Shown piece after piece: positions 22,216 to 33,489 of a stretch of 64,000 nucleotides of DNA. Where the stretch lies: NCBI GenBank assembly GCA_014281115.1, contig JACONQ010000008.1:2852001-2916000 (forward strand). Reading direction: 5' to 3'. Position numbers and translations under genes: made by a program. Numbering within the stretch: position 1 is the first letter of the stretch; each line of letters begins with the position of its first letter. The stretch is from Laburnicola sp. R22_1 (Eukaryota > Ascomycota > Dothideomycetes > Pleosporales > Didymosphaeriaceae). The notes beneath the pieces are model-generated. The model had not been told where the DNA came from, did no database searches, and saw only the letters and a program-made list of their open reading frames with translations.

Positions 22216-22762
22216 ATATCACAAGTACGCGAATCGTCTTGCCTCAGAAATGAGACATGAACACCTCTGCAATCTATAGTTGTTTCAGCTATTTCAGTAG
22301 TCATACGTCGGTATATTGCGCCCTTGCGCGACGTGGCAAGACTCTTTGTTGGCTCGACATACGTTGTCAAAAGGTAAGATATCGAATGTATACCAATATG
22401 CACACCGATGAAAGGGAGGCCGATCTGTGGCGTAAGGCCGTTTCAGCTATTTCAGTTGCCATATTGCCGTGCCGCATCCGACTTACGCCGCGTAGTAACG
22501 CCGCTTTTATGATTAGACCTGCCTGGTCTGAACTCATCACTGCGCCTCTGGCACAGCTGACTAGGTTGATTATCTACTCAGATATTGATTGCCCCAGGAC
22601 GTTGCGACGTTGCGCTTCGAACCACGTGCGTATGCAAATAAAACCTGTTTCTGTGCCGTGTGTCGAGTATTCTTGGAGCTTTGGAGCTTTGCAGAGGCCT
22701 AATAATAATTACGAGAGCCAGTAAACTACCCAACCTTTTTTTTTCACGAAGACATAATAGAT
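22216..22762. promoter_or_regulatory. Divergent intergenic region
   Basis: About 550 bases between the minus-strand metalloprotease and the plus-strand gene starting at 22763. The phrase TTTCAGCTATTTCAGT occurs twice (near 22285 and 22440). No gene seen. A shared promoter is possible but not shown. Confidence 0.4.
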
Positions 22763-24916
22763 ATGTCTTCTGTATGCATTCTCGTTCGATTTCTTCTTCA
22801 TCTCCTTCCTCTAGTCTCGCGAGCGAACATGTTTCGATCTCAACAGCTGCTACTCTCGCTACAACTTAGTGTAGTCATTGCTATGACGAACACAAAATGT
22901 ATCGCTACCTCCGTTCCAGCGCCTACACCCCACTTCCCTACACCGACCAATCTTGGGCGGAGAGCTGACCCGACCCCTAACCTAGACATTCCCACCTTCA
23001 CCCTAGATGATGTCGGACGGTACATTGTCACGGCTGTAAGCATCCACTTAGTCCTGCCATCATCATCCAGAGTTTAACTTATATGTAGAATACAAATGGA
23101 GACCCGGAGTCGACTGCCGACAAACTTCAAATCTATCCAACGGGTGTCTTTGAGGACGTTCCTCAAGACGGAGTAACAGTTGCCTTTGGGCCAGACCTCA
23201 GAGAACGTATTCGAGATACAATGGGTAGCGATTGTCAGGCCGAAGCTGCGATATGCCGTGATCGGCTTCTCCCTATCATCAGAAATACAGACGTGAATAC
23301 GCACGCAAAGCGATTCTTCCTTATCAGCGCTTTCTTGGTTGCAGAGATCATCTCCTTCATCACGTCCGAAGTGGTGGTGGCCGCTGCTGCTGGCGGTGCT
23401 GCCGCTATTATCGCAGTCAAATTTAACTACGACGATATGGACCAAATGCAAAAAATTGGAGAATCCAACACGAACACGCTTGCAATCCAACACGGGATTG
23501 ATGGCGTCCCTACCACGGCCAGTATTCCAACACCCTCAATTCCACCAACATCGACAGCTCAAGACCTGATCACAATTGAGACGATGGCTGTAGATGCTGG
23601 CGAGCACAAGAAGGGCGATGTGGTTTTCCATATTCCCAAAGACTCCCGGGCTAGGATCCAGGACTTCCTTCATATGATAGGCATAGACTCCGTATCAAAA
23701 TCGTGCGAAGGCCAAGATCTCTTGTCTTCGTCAAACAGTCGCGTCCGAGTACGAGACAGTGGTGCGTGGGAGACATGTCTCCGTGAGCTGGAGCACTTCG
23801 TTCCCGCTTTCGCGAAGGGAACACCTCAAGACATCCTACAGCTTGCCCTGGAGAGCTTCCCCGTACCCCCGACACCAGGACAGGCTATTGGATTCCCGAT
23901 ACCGAAGCTACAGCTTGATGGGACATCCATCGTTATCCCAGCTTACTGCCTTATGAGAGCAAACACACCGAAATTTGCTCCCGCACCCCCAGAGATTGCA
24001 AACGCTTTCAATATACCGACGCTCGTTCTCAGTGCATTTGCCGTTACAGTGGTAGCACATGCTATCATGTACGGTGGCGAAGTCGCATTGGATCTCTGGG
24101 TTTCTGCTTCTGATCTCGCGGAAGTAAAGCAAGAAGACTTCCAATGTCCCCATGATATTTTATGCATACAAGACGAATGCAAAGCTCAGAAAGAAGACAC
24201 TGTCATAAAACTCAGAGATGCAGTCTGTAAAGAGGTGAGTGCAATTTAACGTGCTACAGCCTTATCAGCAGCGCTGACAACTTGTGCAGAAAAAATATGC
24301 AAATTGCCCTTGTCGACCAGTGTTCTTCCCAGAGCATACCCAAGTCCGGCCAGGCTATATGGACATGCAGTACCATCTGCTGGAAGAGCTCCTTGAGATT
24401 GCCAACGCTCCCCCAGAACCAGAATTCGAAGTAAAATGTGAGGGTAATCTCCCAAAAGCTGACGACCTCGTGCCCAACTTCAAAAAGTAAATACCCACCT
24501 TTAATGCAATACTAGCACAGGAACTGACTTCTACTCAGCAAAATGGGAGAATTTTGTACTAATCACAGGAAGTTACAAGATGGGCTCTCGGTTGCAACAA
24601 TTGCCAATGGGGACAAATACTGGATAGAAGTTGCCAATGGCCTCGGATATTCATGGTCTGTTCACTGGAAGTCTCAAGTGAACAAGAAGGATACCTGCAG
24701 TTTCGACTGCGAGACTGTGTTCAATGCGTTTGCAGAAAGTAGTGACTGTGAGTGTTTTTAGTGCTACGGCAATTGCCTTCATATGCTAACAAACGTGGGG
24801 TAGGTGTTAAAGACGATGGGGTGCTTAAGTTTGGAAAGATTGATACGGATTGTGGAACGGCGGGATACCTCGTTAGTATCCATAACCCAGAATTACGGAA
24901 GGGGCACATGATGTAA
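22763..24916 (+). CDS. Secreted or membrane protein, Cys-rich C-terminus, unknown family
   Basis: Five exons join in frame: 22763-23035, 23089-24234, 24290-24486, 24539-24747 and 24804-24916, giving 645 residues. The N-terminus is hydrophobic with two candidate starts (22763, or 22829 giving MFRSQQLLLSLQLSVVIAMT), so a signal peptide is likely. Two further hydrophobic segments are visible: LISAFLVAEIISFITSEVVV continuing into an Ala/Gly-rich stretch, and IPTLVLSAFAVTVVAHAIMY. The last third is rich in spaced cysteines (CPCRP, GEFC, CSFDCETVF, SSDC, TDCGTAGYLV). I do not recognise the family. Its neighbours are a divergent secreted protease and, 2 kb on, a killer-toxin-like chitinase, so a role in extracellular antagonism or wall interaction is possible. 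That is inference from context only. Confidence 0.75.
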
Positions 24917-25014
24917 GACGTTGTACATACTTCCTCGATGCTCGACGATGTTTCCGGCCCGCCAATGATTGGAACAGTTAGAGATGAGAGTAGTTATTTC
25001 TTATACATATCCTT

Positions 25015-26644
25015 CTAGACTATAATCCTGGACATATCACTACCTGGACATGGCACTAAGTTTAACCCTACCGTCGCCTCTGGAATTATCGTCCTGGAAT
25101 CTGCACTCAACAGATCAATCTCCCATGCGAACCTCACACCAACCTGCTCAAAAACATTTTCTACCCCTGAAGCTCTCATACTCTCGACATCTTCCAAATG
25201 CTCCTTTTGGATCCTACAAGGGATCCCAATAACAACTTCTTTCAGATGTGGAAAATCTTTCGGCGCTTGTGCTCCAAGCTGGTGTAGCCCGCGGGTAATG
25301 CTGCGGAAAGTGAAAGTTATGCGGAGGCGTGCGACGATGGGAGGTAGGAAGGAGACGAGCCGTTCCGGGGTGTCTACGTCGGTAGGGCGGTATATAGAGC
25401 GGCAATCGAGGGAGATGTCGGCGAGCAGAGGGGAAGGTGGCCAGAGAGGAAATGGGATCGTAGTCCACGTCTGGAGGGTCGTAAGGCCATTCATCGTATT
25501 CTTCGTTGGACTCAGAAAGGTCGCTTTCGATCTCGATCTCGAATTCGTCATCATCGGCATGTTTGGAGCGCGGCAGATAGGCGAGACAGAGGCGCTTTAG
25601 AGTGTTTCTTAGCAACTGGAGGACCCAGTCTAAGGAGACGTCGTAAGTGTGCCAGAACGCCCAGTAATATTCCAGGTCTTGCAGACCTAGCAGTTCCCCA
25701 GGATATTGCTCTTCCAACACCTCTTCCACGTCAAAGGCGAGTGAGGAAATCAGCTCACCGAAACTGATCGTGCTAAGGCTGTCTATCACAAGCTTACGTA
25801 GTCGGAACAAACCGAGGATTTCGCAGGCGACAGAAAAACCCTCTGAGGTGTCCAATGACCAACCGCCACCATCGCATGCGTACAATGTTTCCAGGTTCAT
25901 TGCGGCACGGAAAAAGCCTCCCAATTCGGTGAGTTTGAAATCATTGGATGCTCGTACAAGGCCCAACGTCTTGAGCGAAGGTAAGGTAATGAGCGGAAGC
26001 GGAGGCGGAAGGAAGTTGTGCTCGTTTTCATTCGCCGCCAAGGTGAAGTCGAAAGTTGCATCGTGAGACCGGGAAAGGAGCAAGGTATGGACGCGAGTCA
26101 TGCACTGCAACCCAAGTAAAAGGAGTTCATCCTCGTTCAGAGGCTCGTTTGCGGTGTAAATTGGCCGGTTCCTCTTTCCCAATCTCCACACTCTCCAAGG
26201 CAGCAAATTTCGCTCTGTCGCCCATTTTAAGAGCAGGTCAAGGATATCTGCCTGGCCCGCATAAATTGATGCTAGCTTTACTCCATGCCATAGTGCCCTG
26301 GGTGGACTGATCTGCAAGCTTCTGACATGCGTAGCCAAGTCTTGACGCACCAGAATAGTACGTAGGAACTGAGGGAAAAAGTCGTGTTCCCACGGTGCGC
26401 CCTGAAGATGTCTCGTTTTCTTGTGTCCTTTGTCGAGGTTCCCCGTCGCGTAATAATGGTAAAGGACTGGTTGCGCGACATCACATAGTGCTCTAGATGT
26501 GCGACACAAATATGCTAATGTACGCTTGTTCTGAACTACCTCAGGCAGGTCGGCATTGGTAAAATGGCCTGGATTTTGACAGTGAAAGCAGAAGTTGACG
26601 AAAATGAGGATGAGGACATCTTCGGGAACTTGATCCAGCCGCAT
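25015..26644 (-). pseudogene. F-box protein, one-base frameshift
   Basis: The frame starts at the ATG at 26644 with an F-box-like opening (VPEDVLILIFVNF, then YLCRTSRALCDVAQPVLYHY) and Leu-rich repeats through the middle. Coding character in this frame stops after SSLATFPS near 25430. It resumes one frame over as LADISLDCRSIYRPTDVDTP and runs to the stop at 25015. Removing one base near 25426 would make the two halves continuous, and no GT-AG intron fits there. Either the allele is frameshifted or the assembly has a one-base error. F-box proteins of this kind recruit targets to SCF ubiquitin ligases; the target is unknown. Confidence 0.7.
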
Positions 26645-27047
26645 GGTGGTAGATGTGTTAGGAAAAATCCTGACTCCTTTTTGGATAAGAGAAAAGCGGT
26701 GTGATTATTTGTCAATAGCGATGAGGATTGACAATGGCGAAGAGGTTATAGTTGTGATGAAGAGTGCTAGTGAAATCACGCCATGCAGAGCGTCATACTC
26801 AATAACGACTTCGCCACCGTAGCAGGGGTGTTTAGGCTAATCTCGCAGCGCTATGCCGCAGCCCTGCAGCTGGTGAAACATAGGATAACACGACGGCCAC
26901 ACCACGGTTTTGGTTTTACTCCGAACAAGGGTACTAAGGGCGGAAATTGTGAAAGAGAAACCTGCAACAAACGCTATAGGGCTATCATGTCTAGCTACAC
27001 GTGTCTGAGGTCTTGGTGCTTATTTTGTAACAAGATGGAACGTCTGC
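26645..27047. other. Intergenic, no gene seen
   Basis: About 400 bases between the F-box gene start and the chitinase 3' end. A plus-strand frame at 26783-27214 overlaps the chitinase antisense and shows no protein features. Confidence 0.4.
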
Positions 27048-30000
27048 TCAGTTCTTCTTGCAAGTGCGCACGATTTTCTGAACCATCGCATCTTGTCCAG
27101 CGAACCTGGATCCCAGCGCAGAGACATCAGTATCCTTCATTGCGGCTCGGAATTTGGCCGCATCAAGATACTGCTTTGGCGTTTTCAAGCGTCCCAAACT
27201 CAACATGTCCATGATGGCGAAAGGAGCCATATCTGGGTCTTCGATGACTGTTTGCAGGGCAAGACCTCCATTTGCAGCCGCGCCGACCATAGCTACGAGT
27301 CGCGCAATGGTAGTTGCGCCCGCACTGACAGCGGCCGCCTCTCCTAAAAATGGTACCACCATGAAGATGGCGGACAGTATGGTCATCAGCTTATTCTTCG
27401 CCTCTTCCTTCTCTTCTTCTTCGCCTAGTTCTTTTGCGTCTTCCATACCCTCGATGGCATTCTGAACGAGGAAAACGGGGACAGCAAGCGACTGCACCAC
27501 ATCTTGGTTGCTTCCATTCCAAAGACCCATGCCAACATTGAATATCTGGACGACTAGGGCATGGATCAGGCCACCTTGGTTCTCCATTGCCTTGGTGACG
27601 ACGTCTTTGGGATCTGGGACGTCGTAGTCACCCTTCAGACGTGCTTGTCCCTCTATGGTCAAGTCTATGTTGTTGCAAGGCTCGGGCTGGCAGTTCGAAT
27701 GCTCCTTGTAGGTGAAGAACTCGATCCAATCTTTTAATATTCCAGTCTTGGCACTCATGTCTTTGTAGAACCCATCAGAGTCTCGCAAGGTCTGGGTGAT
27801 CTTCCAAACGCCAAACGGCTGTGGTCCGCGTATCTCATCAGGTACTGGACATTTGCCTGACCAGTCCTTCCCCCCTCCTCTGAAACGGCAATCGAAAAAG
27901 GGTAGGCCAGCCCCGCTGAAGTAATTCATGTGACGCTCCAGCACGTCCGGAAGCCCGTTCTTCAAATACTTGGTGTATGATCGAAATTTGGAGTCGTAGC
28001 CATCATTGACCGCGTGGTACTTTGTCATCGCTTCGCCTAGCATTTTCTTCAGTGCACCGAGCGCATACAAGGCTGCACAGGTAGGATGCAGTTCCTCGTC
28101 GGCTGAAATCTTCTCAAGCGTATTGTAGCTCCCATACGAGTCACACTTTGGGCCAACGCCATCCTCCTCCAACTCATCTGGGTCGACATTGCCGACACCA
28201 TCTGCCCCATAATCCTTGTCGAGGTCAACAGCCCAATCTGAAATTCCTCCGAAATTAAGCCCTTTGACCCAGTCTGTGCGAGACTCTTTGGTCTTGTCGC
28301 TCATGTAGGAAACCCAGTCGTTATCGTTATAAACCAGAATATCCGAGTCAGAACTCTTATCATAGTATGCCTTTGCGTTGACGCCTGAGCCGAGGATACT
28401 ATCGGTGATGATTTCACGGATCTCCGCGTTGGCGATGTATCCTGGGGTTTTTGTACACCTTCCAGGGGTTGCATCGGATTCGTTCTTTGTGCCGGTGAAT
28501 TTGCACATGGGCCCCTCGCAGCCTGTCTCCTCCATGTAGAAGCTGCGCCCGTAGCTAGCGACTCCAACGACGACCTTGTTGGACATGACTCCGGCCTTGG
28601 TGATCATGGCGAGCGAACTTTTGGTTTCCGTTTTGTTGATGTGAGAGCGTAGACAATTTCCACTTGAAAATCGCATGCATAGTCAGTGTAGGTTCTGGAA
28701 ATGTGAGACTGTGCTAAGTGAATACGTACTTGTCACAACTAGGGCTAGACCATTTGTTGTCATAATCCCACTGACCGTGCAAATCATAAGTCATATAGAC
28801 TATGTAGTCCACGATTCCACCGATTTCTTTGATTGGATGGCCCTTCAAGTACCAATAGGATGCCGGAGCCGCAATAGAGACTGACTGTTTTTGGAGACGC
28901 CGTTTAACCATCTGAAGGAAAACTTTGTACTGTGCCCCAGCTTCAATAGCACTAGGGGGGATATCTGGAAGGTTAGGGGCGGATGGATATTCCCAGTCAA
29001 AGTCGACGCCGTCAAGACCATTCTCTGTTACGAATTTCGCAATGTTTCCCGCCAGAGTGGCACGGTTGGCGTCGGTGACCCCCTCGCGGAATATGTTATA
29101 AGTTGGTGCCTCGGTTGAGAAAGCCCAGCCACCAAAAGAAACGATGCGCTTGATATCTTTTATCGATTTGAGCTTTTCAAACTCCTTCTCCATGCCCGTG
29201 ATGTTGACCTTGAAGTCGGTCGTTATCTGTGGGAAGGCAAAGTGAATGTGGGTGAAGCTTTTTGGCACATCGGTCACGGTCATGTGTAGACAAGGACGAT
29301 TCGAGTTCCAAGCCTCAAAGTATGCGATCTTGCGGAATAGACCAGGCCCAACGCTGTTATTAGTGATATTCATGCCGCAGCTGGACACACAGGAGTTCTT
29401 TCCGGGATGGGTGGTACCGGGATTCTTGGTGTCTGCGGGGCTAAAGATGCAGAGGTCATCATTGGTACCGCATTGCCCCCAGACGTTGCAACAGACGTTG
29501 AGAGGGCACGGATTCATGTCTATCAGATCTTTACCATCAGTCGGTCGCGCACTGCCGGGCACCTGAGGACCACACACGGCATTTCCCCTTTGTGCAGGCA
29601 TTGGCGGATCACCCGAGGACACGCAGAACTTGGCGCCGATCAGGATGTCGCATCCAGCCCAACCCCATGTCTTCTTGTTATAGGCCTTTATTTTGTCCAC
29701 AGTAATGCCAAATGATGCAGCGACGCTCGCACAGGTGTCATCAGCTTGGACGATATACGTGGCGCAGGAACCGTCGGGATTGGGCTTTGGGCCCACTAGC
29801 ATGCATTAGAACACCCATGTGGGCTTGTATACATACAGATTGTGGCTTACTGTCTGGTAAGGTCCCCTTTGAACAGCACACCCATTGTTTGGGTTGGATA
29901 TTGTCACAGAAACCCTTGGTGGGATTGTAACTCTCGAGATCTTTCTGGGAAATGCTGCATCGTTGCGAGAGCGACCAACAACCGTCGTTGGTCACCACTT

Positions 30001-30265
30001 GAATGGCGGTGCAGTCAGAACGAGGAATTAGCGACCGCTTTATGTCGTCCTCGGTCTCGATGGGCTCGCTGATCTGGGAAAAGCCCTTGTACAAGCCGGT
30101 GCGAAGGGGCACACTGCTTGCACCGACCAGCTCCAAGTGCATAGCGGTGCCATTCCCCAGTCTAGAACCGGCGTCGATGCAGTTACCGATAGCCCACGTC
30201 CGGAGTGCATGCTGTGTGGCCGTGATATTCCCCCCAAGGTCGGCATAGGCGCACCGACTTCGTTG
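27048..30265 (-). CDS. Class V (killer-toxin-like) LysM/GH18 chitinase, 5' end missing
   Basis: Three exons join in frame: 30265-29851, 29795-28730 and 28662-27048. In order the protein has RCAYADLGG and CIDAGSRLGNGTAMHLELVG, a LysM region (CTAIQVVTNDGCWSLSQRCS), a second LysM (YIVQADDTCASVAASFGITV), a chitin-binding Cys cluster (CPLNVCCNVWGQCGTNDDLC), and a GH18 domain. The GH18 catalytic motif is intact (LDGVDFDWEYP), with IVYMTYDLHGQWDY and GGISDWAVDLD downstream. The C-terminus has the hydrophobic segment typical of this subgroup (TILSAIFMVVPFLGEAAAVS). Reading upstream, the frame ends at a TAG 3 bases before CAACGAAGT, where a TTTAG could be a splice acceptor. The sequence beyond it codes on the other strand for an unrelated Leu-rich fragment, and no signal-peptide exon was found. 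The gene is therefore probably truncated at 30260 or so. Confidence 0.85.
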
Positions 30266-30619
30266 CTAAATTTCAAGAAACTCGAACATCTCCATGTGCT
30301 CTACTGCCTAGTCACTGACGGCGATCACGCCGAGGATTCCCCAGTTCCTGACTTAAGCACAATGTTCCCACCGTCAATCAAGACCCTGAAATTCGAGATC
30401 TTGTGCGACCCCCCTTTCGAGGCCACCACCTCCGCACTCGCAAATCTATTGCACCAGAAATATGCGCTGCTTCCGCACCTAGAAAGCGTCCACGTGGTCA
30501 ATTACACGCCAGCAGAAAAACATGGATTCAGACATAAATACTGTCTCCCTGTCGATCTCCCATTTCTCTCCAGGCTCGCCCAAGAGATACCCGGCCTTCA
30601 CTTCTGTGACGGATTTTAG
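30245..30619 (+). pseudogene. Leu-rich (F-box type) protein fragment
   Basis: One frame reads TSLLNFKKLEHLHVLYCLVT, MFPPSIKTLKFEIL, LLPHLESVHVVNY and LPFLSRLAQEIPGLHFCDGF before the stop at 30619. This is the usual C-terminal part of fungal Leu-rich F-box relatives. Nothing upstream on this strand belongs to it, because the chitinase gene begins there on the other strand. It marks a rearrangement junction at about 30250-30266. Confidence 0.6.
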
Positions 30620-30699
30620 GTGAGTACGTCAGCGGTGCTGTGATTACGTCAGCGCCTTGGCCCGTGCTCTACTCAGGAGTATACGGGGCTCCCATAGCT

Positions 30700-31080
30700 C
30701 AATAGTTACAATCAACAATTGCCTCAACTTTCGACGAAGGATCTCAACGATCCAACAACTTCGACTACACCCTCTTCCACCACGACCTCCAAGAAACGGC
30801 GAGAATCGAAGAACTAAGAAAACAAATGCTTCGCCATCCGTAGGGCAATGAACTCATCAAGCACTCAGTTTGTCTGGAGGGAAAAAGGTGGAGTGCTGTG
30901 CTGAGCCGCGACGTGGGCACGCCGTCGCTTTTCTGGTTCAACGTGTTTGCCGATGAAGCTCGCAGGGAAGGCTGGATGGCGGATCATTTGAGCGAAGAGG
31001 AATTGATGGAGAAGATGAAGGCGTTTTCGGAGCGGGAGAGGATAAATTTATCAGCTCGGCGTATCGAAAACTACGTCTAG
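30700..31080 (+). pseudogene. Broken hypothetical gene
   Basis: A frame without an ATG reads STFDEGSQRSNNFDYTLFHH and continues to MLRHP, then a TAG at 30841-30843, then in the same frame GNELIKHSVCLEGKRWSAVL, SRDVGTPSLFWFNVFADEAR and on to the stop at 31080. The single stop and the missing start suggest a relic. I do not recognise the family. Confidence 0.4.
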
Positions 31081-31282
31081 CAAAAAAGTGCGTGTTTGAG
31101 ACACTGCCTCGTTTACACAGTATGGGTTCTATTCGACCAACTCCAACATACAGTACACAGACGGCGCTTCAGTTAGTGTGTAACAACGTCGCTAGTGTTA
31201 TGTAAATCTCCACTATATGATTCGAGTTATATTTTCCAGGTCTACATGGTGTAGTTTGGGCGATGTCTGATTATTTCTAACT

Positions 31283-32116
31283 CTAATACGTGGAAGAACA
31301 CACAAGAGCCCAAGGCTGTACCTGCATTCTCTTGACTTCTTGATGTTTCCCATCAATCTTAGTCCCAATTCCCGAGGCTATCTTACCTACCACCGCATCT
31401 GAGGATGAGCGTACCAGCTTTTCAACCGGCACTGGAATTACGGTGGACTTTGTAGCCGCCTTTCTCTGGCGCCGCTTACGGTCCCAAAACCTGTGTCAAC
31501 GTGTAAGTGATCAGCAATGCTCTATATTACTGGCTATAACAATTACCAAAATGCCAAAGTACCAAGGATAACGAAGCCCCCAACTGCACCTCCTGCAATC
31601 GCTCTTGGCTGGAGATCTGCTCAGGATATTAGTGGCTTTGTGCATGCAACGGATAGAAAGAAAAGCCGTACCGGTTGGAATGGGAGGGGCACTAGGAGTG
31701 TCCGATGGCGAATGTCTACCTGTCTCCGTCGGCGGTGGTTTACTTGAATGATCATGAGTATAGCCCAGTGATGTCGTTGGTGGACTTGAACTGCTTATTG
31801 GCAAGATGGCACTACTGGGTATTATTGTTGTTCTCATTCCAATACTTGTTGCGCTAGTTGTCGTTGCAGTTGAAGGAGGATAAACAATGTTGGTCTGGGG
31901 TATATCAGGGCAACGATATCCCGTGGAAACCTTTCCGTCGGTATATGTGAATCTTCTGCGGGTCACCACCGACGGTGACTTCACTCTCATAAAATACTGC
32001 AGAGCAAGCCCAACATCAGCATCATCAGAACGGCAACCGGCTACGTACTTCAAACCTTCTTCTACACAGCAATCATACTTATCCCTCCACGCCCTAAAAC
32101 TCCACAACTCTGGCAT
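31283..32116 (-). CDS. Single-pass membrane protein with Ser/Thr-rich ectodomain
   Basis: Exons 32116-31672 (or starting further 5'; see below), 31616-31547 and 31490-31283 join through introns of 55 and 56 bp (GTACGG...GAGCAG and GTAATT...ACACAG). Splicing creates a clean transmembrane segment (AIAGGAVGGFVILGTLAFWF) followed by a basic stop-transfer DRKRRQRKAATK and a cytoplasmic tail ending in VCSSTY. Before it lies a Ser/Thr/Pro-rich stretch and a Cys pattern (CCVEEGLKYVAGCRSDD). This is the general plan of fungal Mid2/WSC-like surface proteins, but no WSC domain is seen. The true 5' end is not resolved: the frame is open only back to about 32150, and no signal peptide was found in this exon. 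Confidence 0.65.
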
Positions 32117-32229
32117 CAGACGGCTACTACTAGCAAACGCCGCGCGAACATTCTACGACAACGCACGTCTCTCTTCTTCACTTCCGCCATTCAGCTGGCA
32201 AGTCATCATCACGCTAGTTCAAGCCAATT

Positions 32230-32691
32230 TTGGCCTCCATGCGGACGGACGGAATGGGCGCGATAACCATGAAGATCCATAGCATGGACGGTATCGACCT
32301 CACGTTAACGCTCTTGCCGTTGCTTCCTCTTGTTCTCTATCCAGCGCTATTCTGCGAGACGGAATTTCCCCGAGCGGCTTTCAAGGCACGACAAGCGCAG
32401 CGATTTCTCTTATTCGTGGCCTGCTGGGCACTTTCGATTTATCCTTTTTTTTTCGCATGGCAGGACGTGATTTTGAAGTTAGAATTCCTTAATCTGGTTG
32501 ACAGAACCTAGGGAGACGCAAGTCAAATCAGAGAAGCGAACGACATGGTTATCTCATCTATTGACTGGACGAAGGTCTACGACGCGTGCTTTGAACGTCC
32601 ACCCCCCCGTCTCACACTAACAAGCGAACACATCAATCTCGGATTTGGAGTGGCTAGTTGGTCTCACGACTACCGTAATCGTGGTATCTAA
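32230..32691 (+). other. Possible small membrane ORF with one in-frame TAG
   Basis: A frame from 32230 reads DLTLTLLPLLPLVLYPALFC and FLLFVACWALSIYPFFFAWQ, two plausible membrane segments, to a TAG at 32509-32511. The same frame continues to DMVISSIDWTKVYDACFERP and a stop at 32691. No homology is recognised, so this may be chance. The rest of 32700-33489 holds only short frames that I cannot support. Confidence 0.25.
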
Positions 32692-33489
32692 ATCATTGAC
32701 TCAGCCATGAAAGGGCAGTTTGAAAGCGCCTCGACGTGGCTGAGGAAATGCAACTGTTATGTTACCGTTGGTGTTGTACGACGCAGAGCCTGGCGCTTTG
32801 GAGCATCGTAATCGCACTCGTGGTGACGTTCTTGTTGGGTCAGCTGTGGACTTTCTTTCGGTTGCGACGATTTCAAAGAGATATGGTTAGAGCAGCTGGT
32901 CGAGACTTTCCTGATAAAGAGTAGACGGTTGGGCGGATTGTTGGTGTGGTGGTGTTTGGTCTGGTTGGGGTTGTGTGGGAAAGACGGGCAGTGTACTTCG
33001 AAGTACACAACTAAGTATGGGGGGGAATATCATGGGTGCATGTGAAATAGTGTCTGGTTATCATAGCGCGCTAAATGGACGCTGTATATGAATATTATAT
33101 CCCATGACTTTAAGTATTACCTGACCTTCAATTGTCACCTTGGGTATACGACTTCTTCTACCATATGGACAGCATTGAACGATATACATGCAGGCTTAGA
33201 GAAAGTTCAGGACAGGCACTGGGATACCTCGTTGATTCGATTCCCTCATGTGAGACTCTACCCTAGGTCTAATCCTCCCAACACCTAGAAAATCCTCTGC
33301 CGCTGAAGACTGAAGCTTGCAAGCGGAGTAGGCTCGTATCCATCTCTCCCTCCTTTCGATATTTCTCAAAGGGCGCTTAGGCTCCTCCAGCCCAGTCTTA
33401 TTGGCCACCTATCTCACTCCGAACTCCTTCGTAATGCCCATTCCAGGGTATCATGTGTTATCTCATACGCCGATGCCAACCAATCGCCT

